A DNA stretch of 11,003 bases. Origin: Euperipatoides rowelli (lineage: Eukaryota; Onychophora; Udeonychophora; Euonychophora; Peripatopsidae). This document shows positions 6,823 through 11,003 of this stretch, piece by piece. The position numbers and the translations under genes are program-made. Each line of letters begins with the position of its first letter. Within the stretch, counting starts at the first letter, position 1. The stretch lies in NCBI GenBank assembly GCA_003024985.2, contig PXIH01S0063016.1. One strand, 5' to 3'. The notes under the pieces are model-generated. The model was given only the letters and a program-made list of their open reading frames with translations, had not been told where the DNA came from and ran no database searches.

Positions 6823-8024
6823 TTACACTTGATCATAGGCTACAGTAGCTAATTTCCCTATTTTATATAGTGCTTTCTGTAACAGGATCCTTTGTTCTGA
6901 CTCACCGGGGTGCCTATGAGTCATGGCGAAGACATAATTTTTACAATATTTAATAATTAGAGAAGATATTTACAATACTAATCTAAACATAATCATAAAA
7001 AATGTCAGAGGGAATCCCAAAATACATAACAACAAAACCAAGAGTGATTTTAATGTGCTCTATTTACTGAAATAATAAAAATGCAGATTTATTGTTACAA
7101 GCGATAAAAATCTCTTAAGCGTCTGACTGGAAGCCTCGTCAGTTAAAGTCTTGTCTGTGGTAGACTGACTTTCACACAGAAAAGAGCGCTACATGACAAA
7201 ACTTCTTTGAGAAAAATAACAAAAGAGCAATGCTCAATGTTATCGTACTGTTTATATTATGGAGACTTCTTTTATTGTTTACTTATTTTTCCAGACTTTT
7301 TTTCTCCTTTTAAAGTTATTGAAAAAAAAGGATTTCTCTTTTTATTTAATTAATGTAGCTTCATTTAAATACCTTCTTTTCGTGCAATTGAAAACGCTTT
7401 TAACTTGGATCAACAAATTCTCTTTATACTGTATATACAGTTAGTTGGATTTGAGTTGCCAATTTTTATTTTCAATAGTTTTTCTGGAAATACACTAAAA
7501 ATTACCATATTAAAAAAAAAAATTTCAGTTTATAAAAATATAATTATTTAGCTTTATAACTGTGAAAAAATTATTAAAATCGATCAATATTTACTATTTT
7601 TAATTTAAGTTAAAAAAAAAAAAGTAGCCTTACCCTGAAGAGAAAGTTGAACCAGTAGGGTATAGATTCTCCTTACATAGTTAAATACATACTGAATAAA
7701 ATCTTGGTTGGGCATGTTTTGTAGAATTCCGCTTAGTGGCAGGTCGATCTCTTGTTATTTAAACATAATTTAATTAAGGCTTACATTGTAGAATCTCGTT
7801 ATTTACTAAGCCTAAAAACAACCGCACATTTTTTTTAACAAAACATTTAAAACTACTCACAAAACACATTTTCACAGTAATTTTGAAGAAATAAATCTTT
7901 AAGACTATTTTGGAGTCCTAAAAAGGACTCGGTAAAAGATAAAATAAATTTGTAAAAATGTAATCTTTCCATCAGACTGGTAGAAGGTGGCAATTAGGAT
8001 AGAAGATCCCTGTATACAGTAGCC
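6823..8024. other. Non-coding stretch with short palindromes
   Basis: No credible gene is seen on either strand. The 61-codon plus-strand open stretch at 7259-7444 is a Phe/Leu-rich AT artefact. Small structures are a pair of TGA(C/G)TCA sites at 6898-6904 and 6917-6923, the perfect palindrome ACTGTATATACAGT at 7428-7441, and a hairpin GAGTCC-TAAAAA-GGACTC at 7913-7930. None of these identifies a gene. Confidence 0.5.
6898..6923. promoter_or_regulatory. Two AP-1/bZIP-type sites 19 bp apart
   Basis: TGACTCA (6898-6904) and TGAGTCA (6917-6923) are the same bZIP (Fos/Jun-type) recognition sequence in opposite orientation, in a GC-richer patch that follows a TATATAG at about 6865. The sites are exact, but no transcript can be placed next to them, so regulatory function is only a possibility. 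Confidence 0.25.
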
Positions 8025-8094
8025 TACACTAATAAACTTCAAAGATGCAGTAATTGATGTACACTAATAAACTTCAAAGATGCATTAATTGATG
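8025..8094. repeat. Tandem duplication, 2 copies of 35 bp
   Basis: Copy one is 8025-8059 and copy two 8060-8094. Each begins TACACTAATAAACTTC. They differ at one position near the middle (G at 8050, T at 8085) and at or near the end of the unit. Such near-identity in otherwise decayed DNA indicates a recent local duplication. Confidence 0.9.
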
Positions 8095-8312
8095 GCAAAA
8101 AACTGTAAATAAAATTATTGTACTGGTAAAGCAAAAACTCTATGGTTCACTAGTTGGTTTTATATACCTTAGAATCATTTTTTAATCAAATTGTAGAAGC
8201 ATTTTTTAAAAATTTTCAGCGAAATAGACTACAAGAGTGTGGGTCAGTAAAATATTAAATAGCATTTAAAATTGGTATTAATGAATTAATTAAAGGCGGC
8301 TATATAACTGAG

Positions 8313-9425
8313 CTAAACTTGAAAGAAATTAGCATTTTGTATGGCCCCTTTCATCTTTATGACAGCCAAGCATCTTCTGATCATCGACTCCACCAGCTTT
8401 AGGATGGTGCCTCTGTCTATATTCTCCTATGCTTGTTGTAAACTGGCCATCAAATCTCTCTTACTGGTAGGTTTATCGGGTAGTTTATTCCTTTCACGGT
8501 GAAGTATAGACCACAAATTCTCAATCGGATTGAGATCTGGGGACTGACTAGGCCACTCTAAGGTTGTAAACTGCCCTATTTTCTTATCTTCAGGTAACTG
8601 ATATTGAGGATTAGCCAACAGGTTTTTTACCAGCTTGGAAGTGTGTTTGGGGTCATTATCCTGCTGGAAAATGAAATCACCCTCCAGAACAACTTATAGG
8701 CAGATGGTACCATGGCCTCTGAGAGTACTTGGACATATTCAGGTGCCTTCATAGTCTCAGAAACCACGACTTGTCGAAGCAAGCCAATGCCACCTAAAGA
8801 GAAGGAGCCCCAAACCATAACGGATCTGCCACCATGCTTCACCGTCTTGGCAATGGTATCGCAATTAAAACTATGTCCTCTAGTTCTGTAGCAGGTCTGC
8901 ATACCACCATCCGATCCAAACAAGTTAAACTTGCTTTCATCAGACCATAGTACTTTNGCCCAATCCTCAGAACTCCAGTGCAAATGTTGCCTAGTGAAAG
9001 TCAGCCTCATCTTAAGATGCTTTTTGTTCAAACATGGCTTTTTTGTGATCTTACGACAATGAATTTCCTTCTCAGCCAGTCGACTCCTTATTATACCAAG
9101 AGTAACCTGTCTAGCTTGTTTTTTTCCAAGGGCTGTGATTGCAATATCCTTAGCCAATGATTTAGGCTAAGGATATTGCTGCTGCAACAATATTCCGGTC
9201 CTCGACAGTTGTAGTTTTCCTTCTTGGCAGTGGTATTTTGCGATCCATGTGCCATTCGGTTTGAAACTTTTTATATAGTCGCCTTACAGTATGTTAATCA
9301 CATCCAACTTTTTCAGCTATTACTACATTTTTTAGGCCACAATCCTTGTAAGCAATAATCTGGCCTTTCTGAACATCAGTTAGGAATGTATAGCCAGCTT
9401 TGGAGGGCCTAGCTTCCGCCATCAT
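8313..9425 (-). pseudogene. Tc1-like DDE transposase, broken by stops and a frameshift
   Basis: The enzyme cuts and joins element ends at TA sites. On the minus strand the start is ATG-ATG at 9420-9425, followed by a helix-turn-helix region (GQIIAYKDCGLKNVVIAEKV). The catalytic segment has LWSDESKFNLFGSDG (first Asp, about 8930-8955) and [25 protein letters not shown] follows (second Asp, about 8640-8675), and [15 protein letters not shown] carries the Glu at 8520-8522. Lesions: a stop at 9294-9296 in the DNA-binding domain, a frame break at an inverted repeat at 9141-9179, an ambiguous base at 8957, a one-base frameshift near 8693, and a TAG in place of a probable Trp codon at 8424-8426. The C-terminal tail then runs to a TAG at 8313-8315. 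The span of about 370 codons slightly exceeds the usual 340 or so. Confidence 0.93.
9141..9179. repeat. Perfect 15-bp inverted repeat within transposase pseudogene
   Basis: GCAATATCCTTAGCC (9141-9155) and GGCTAAGGATATTGC (9165-9179) are perfect complements with a 9-base loop. The 9141-9155 arm encodes the well-formed minus-strand stretch LAKDIAI of the transposase. The other arm adds a stop and puts the frame out. The pattern suggests that coding sequence was copied back in inverted orientation during a template switch. Confidence 0.9.
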
Positions 9426-9466
9426 TTTCAATTAATTATTTTTTTAAAAAAAGTGTTTATACTGTA

Positions 9467-9875
9467 AAAGTACCGTGTACTAAAAATGCTGTATTGGCGT
9501 CAATACTGAAGCTATATGCATGAACAGGATCTTATTTTTTAAAGCAGGGATTGTTCTAACATAAAACAATGACATAATGATTTAATGGGAGGTTCTAGAA
9601 GAAATAATTGGCAGAGACTGGTCACTTTGNNTCGCACTTTAAAAAGCTGTGCTATTAACTTGACGAGCGAGTACAGTCCCACCAGTTTGATCGAACGTAT
9701 TTAATATTGCTAATCAATTTATAAATGAAATTTCAACTGATTTAGTTGAAAAAACATTTTAAAGAAATTCTAACTTTTAAAAGTTTAAAAAATTGGTTAA
9801 GTTTATGTTTTACCAATTTTTGATTAGTGCATCATTATCTATGCTATTCTTGAGCAGTAAATGGGCTTTCTGCAG
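9467..9875. other. Non-coding stretch with a 2-base assembly gap
   Basis: No gene is recognised. GTATTG-GCGT-CAATAC forms a 6-bp hairpin at 9491-9506. Two undetermined bases lie at 9630-9631. The 14-mer around 9617-9629 (ACTGGTCACTTT) has a near-complement at 10019-10030. That pair is too short to call as element ends. Confidence 0.5.
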
Positions 9876-10006
9876 ACTCTTGTTCTGCATTAGTTCAAAA
9901 ACTGAATATGTCATATTTTCTTTTGACGTCAATCCTTTATCGAATTATACAAAGTATATTGATATATTCTTTAAAAATTTAGAGAAACGAGACATTTGGT
10001 GGACGA
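9876..10006 (+). CDS. Weak candidate host exon, product unknown
   Basis: The plus-strand frame that is open over 9793-10011 ends next to GACGAG|GTAAGAG at about 10006. That sequence matches the metazoan 5' splice-donor consensus. Upstream there are acceptor-like ends: TTCTTGAGCAG near 9858 and TTTCTGCAG near 9876. The peptide near the end (NLEKRDIWWTR) is less AT-driven than its neighbours, but I recognise no domain. No adjoining exon, start codon context or poly(A) site was found. It may equally be a random open stretch of about 40 codons in AT-rich DNA. Confidence 0.15.
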
Positions 10007-10302
10007 GGTAAGAGCTTCAAAAGTGACCACTAGAAGTTGTGTGTCTTACCCTGGGGTGTACCAAAAATAGATGTTACTAAATTAAAATGCTTTTAATGAT
10101 CGAAAACTTTTATATAACTATTCAGGGTCACATTACAATTAATTTTTAAGTGATATTTTATGTATTTGATGTTTTTAACAAATATTTTGACAAACACACA
10201 TATAATTTTATGGTGTGGTGCTAGGGCGCTATGGATTATTCCATAGGGTATCCACACGGTCTTATAAAAATTGCTATAAATTGAAATTAAATGATTTTAA
10301 AA

Positions 10303-10596
10303 ATATAAAAACTTTTGAATATTTAAAATTAATGATTATAATATTTTTTTTTGGGGGGGAAGAAGGTAATATTGAAGAAAAAAAATATAGGAAATTCACA
10401 GATGAATGCAAATTATAAAAATCGCAACTCCAATCCAACTGACTGTATGTATATATATATATATATAAAAACTTTTGAATATTTAAAATTAATGATTAAA
10501 ATATCTTTTTTTTTTTTGATAATATTGAAAAAAAAATATAGGAAATTCACAGATGAATGCAAATTATAAAAATCGGCAACTCGAATCCAACTGACT
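10303..10596. repeat. Tandem duplication of about 140 bp, 2 copies
   Basis: Copy one is 10303-10444 and copy two 10463-10596. Both start ATATAAAAACTTTTGAATAT and end CCAACTGACT, and both share GGAAATTCACAGATGAATGC. They differ mainly in the homopolymer tract: copy one has a T run followed by eight G, copy two only T. A TA microsatellite separates them. The open stretches that overlap here on both strands share the same ends because of the duplication and are not genes. Confidence 0.92.
10445..10467. repeat. TA microsatellite
   Basis: A run of GTATGTATATATATATATAT type joins the two copies of the 140-bp duplication. It may have promoted slippage or unequal exchange. Confidence 0.9.
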
Positions 10597-11003
10597 ATGT
10601 TATTTGAAAACATGTAAAAATACAGAAAATTCATTAAATATATTTATATTAGATTTAAACCCTCATATATGGTATTCAATATAAATGTTTTTACATAGTG
10701 ATTCTGATTCAAACTATATCTTAAACAAATTACACCATACAAAAAGTAATGACTGCTGATTACTAGGTTCAAACCCGGGTCTCTTTATACTAATAAAGTT
10801 CCCTTTTATTTACATAGAGGTTTAATCTGAACAATATCTTCATGATCTATTCCTGAGAAACTCTATTTAACGAAAGCTCTGACTAGGCTACCATTAGCAT
10901 ATTTAACTTCCAAATTATTTCTCTTTTCTCATTGCCAGACTTTTATTTAGCAATTTATTTAAACGAGCCCATGTTTTACTATGTTGTTAGCAACAATCAA
11001 AAT
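10597..11003. other. AT-rich non-coding stretch
   Basis: No credible gene is seen. GGTTCAAACCC at about 10769 resembles the B box of a tRNA-type internal promoter, but no A box or tRNA fold accompanies it. A TAGGCTACCATTA at about 10886 resembles the recurring TAGGCTAC-type motif of this window. Confidence 0.5.

Larger units (their letters stand above)
8245..9466 (-). mobile_element. Decayed Tc1/mariner-like element, ends uncertain
   Basis: The element is defined by the transposase pseudogene at 8313-9425. The ends are not proven. On the high side, the complement of 9466 reads TACAGTATAAACACTTT, which looks like a Tc1-type terminus next to a TA. On the low side the nearest candidate is CAGTAAAATATT at 8245, which is not preceded by TA and matches the other end only loosely. 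If both are right the element is about 1.2 kb with poor terminal repeats. Other limits are possible. Confidence 0.4.

Noticed and set aside
6470-6832. 120-codon plus-strand open stretch, the longest outside the transposons
   Set aside because: It starts at TTG, has no recognisable domain, and ends across the AT palindrome at 6803-6822. A stretch of this length is possible by chance in this much sequence.
7428-7441. Perfect 14-bp palindrome ACTGTATATACAGT, like two Tc1 ends placed back to back
   Set aside because: Palindromes rich in TA are common in AT-rich DNA, and there is no neighbouring Tc1 homology to support an excision scar.
8978-9160. 60-codon plus-strand open stretch
   Set aside because: It is antisense to the Tc1-like transposase pseudogene.
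9617-10031. Near-complementary ACTGGTCACTTT and AAAGTGACCACT about 400 bp apart, as possible MITE ends
   Set aside because: Only about 11 of 12 bases pair, similarity does not extend, and no target duplication is visible. Two undetermined bases lie beside the left copy.
10215-10634. Three overlapping open stretches, two plus and one minus
   Set aside because: All lie in the tandem duplication and its TA run. Their shared C-terminal residues come from the repeat and not from coding sequence.
10755-10800. GGTTCAAACCC resembling a tRNA or SINE B box
   Set aside because: No A box at the right distance, and the T-arm stem would have a mismatch. No cloverleaf could be drawn.
1-11003. CRISPR array, bacterial operon, rRNA or tRNA genes
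   Set aside because: No regularly spaced direct repeats, no ribosomal or tRNA signatures, and the element types are eukaryotic.

Overview
This is an AT-rich window (my rough estimate is 70% A+T) of eukaryotic, most probably metazoan, repeat-rich DNA. No bacterial gene architecture is visible: there are no operons, no ribosome binding sites and no long intact reading frames. No host gene could be recognised with confidence. What can be identified is a set of decayed transposable elements. The mix of a Ty3/gypsy retrotransposon relic, a Tc1/mariner relic and TTAA/TA-type non-autonomous inverted-repeat elements fits an AT-rich invertebrate such as a cnidarian, but the species cannot be fixed from the sequence. 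Three ambiguous bases (8957, 9630-9631) show that this is draft assembly.

Layout. Positions 1-1550 are non-coding, with one imperfect 33-bp inverted repeat at 1052-1140. Positions 1555 to about 4500 hold a minus-strand Ty3/gypsy gag-pol relic. Read from high to low coordinates it runs: a possible tRNA primer-binding site (4485-4498), Gag, degenerate CCHC zinc knuckles, aspartic protease, reverse transcriptase, RNase H and the N-terminal zinc region of integrase. There the homology stops. The domains are in the normal order but are broken by many stops and frameshifts, and several catalytic or metal-binding residues are changed.

Positions 4903-6354 hold a foldback element. Its two long inverted arms flank a spacer of about 480 bp and it codes for nothing. 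Its right arm alone contains a nested 231-bp MITE (5992-6222) with 13-bp terminal inverted repeats and TTAA/TCAA flanks, so the relative age of the two insertions can be read directly.

Positions 6355-8300 are non-coding, with several short palindromes and a 35-bp tandem duplication. Positions 8313-9425 hold a minus-strand Tc1-like transposase pseudogene. It has a clear DDE signature but an unusually long second-Asp-to-Glu spacing (45 residues between) and a 15-bp perfect inverted repeat that breaks the frame. The remainder contains one weak candidate host exon (about 9876-10006) and a two-copy tandem repeat of about 140 bp joined by a TA microsatellite (10303-10596).

Nothing here works together as a pathway. 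The window records layered transposon insertion and decay. The parts most worth a second look are the foldback element with its nested MITE and the atypical Tc1-like transposase.
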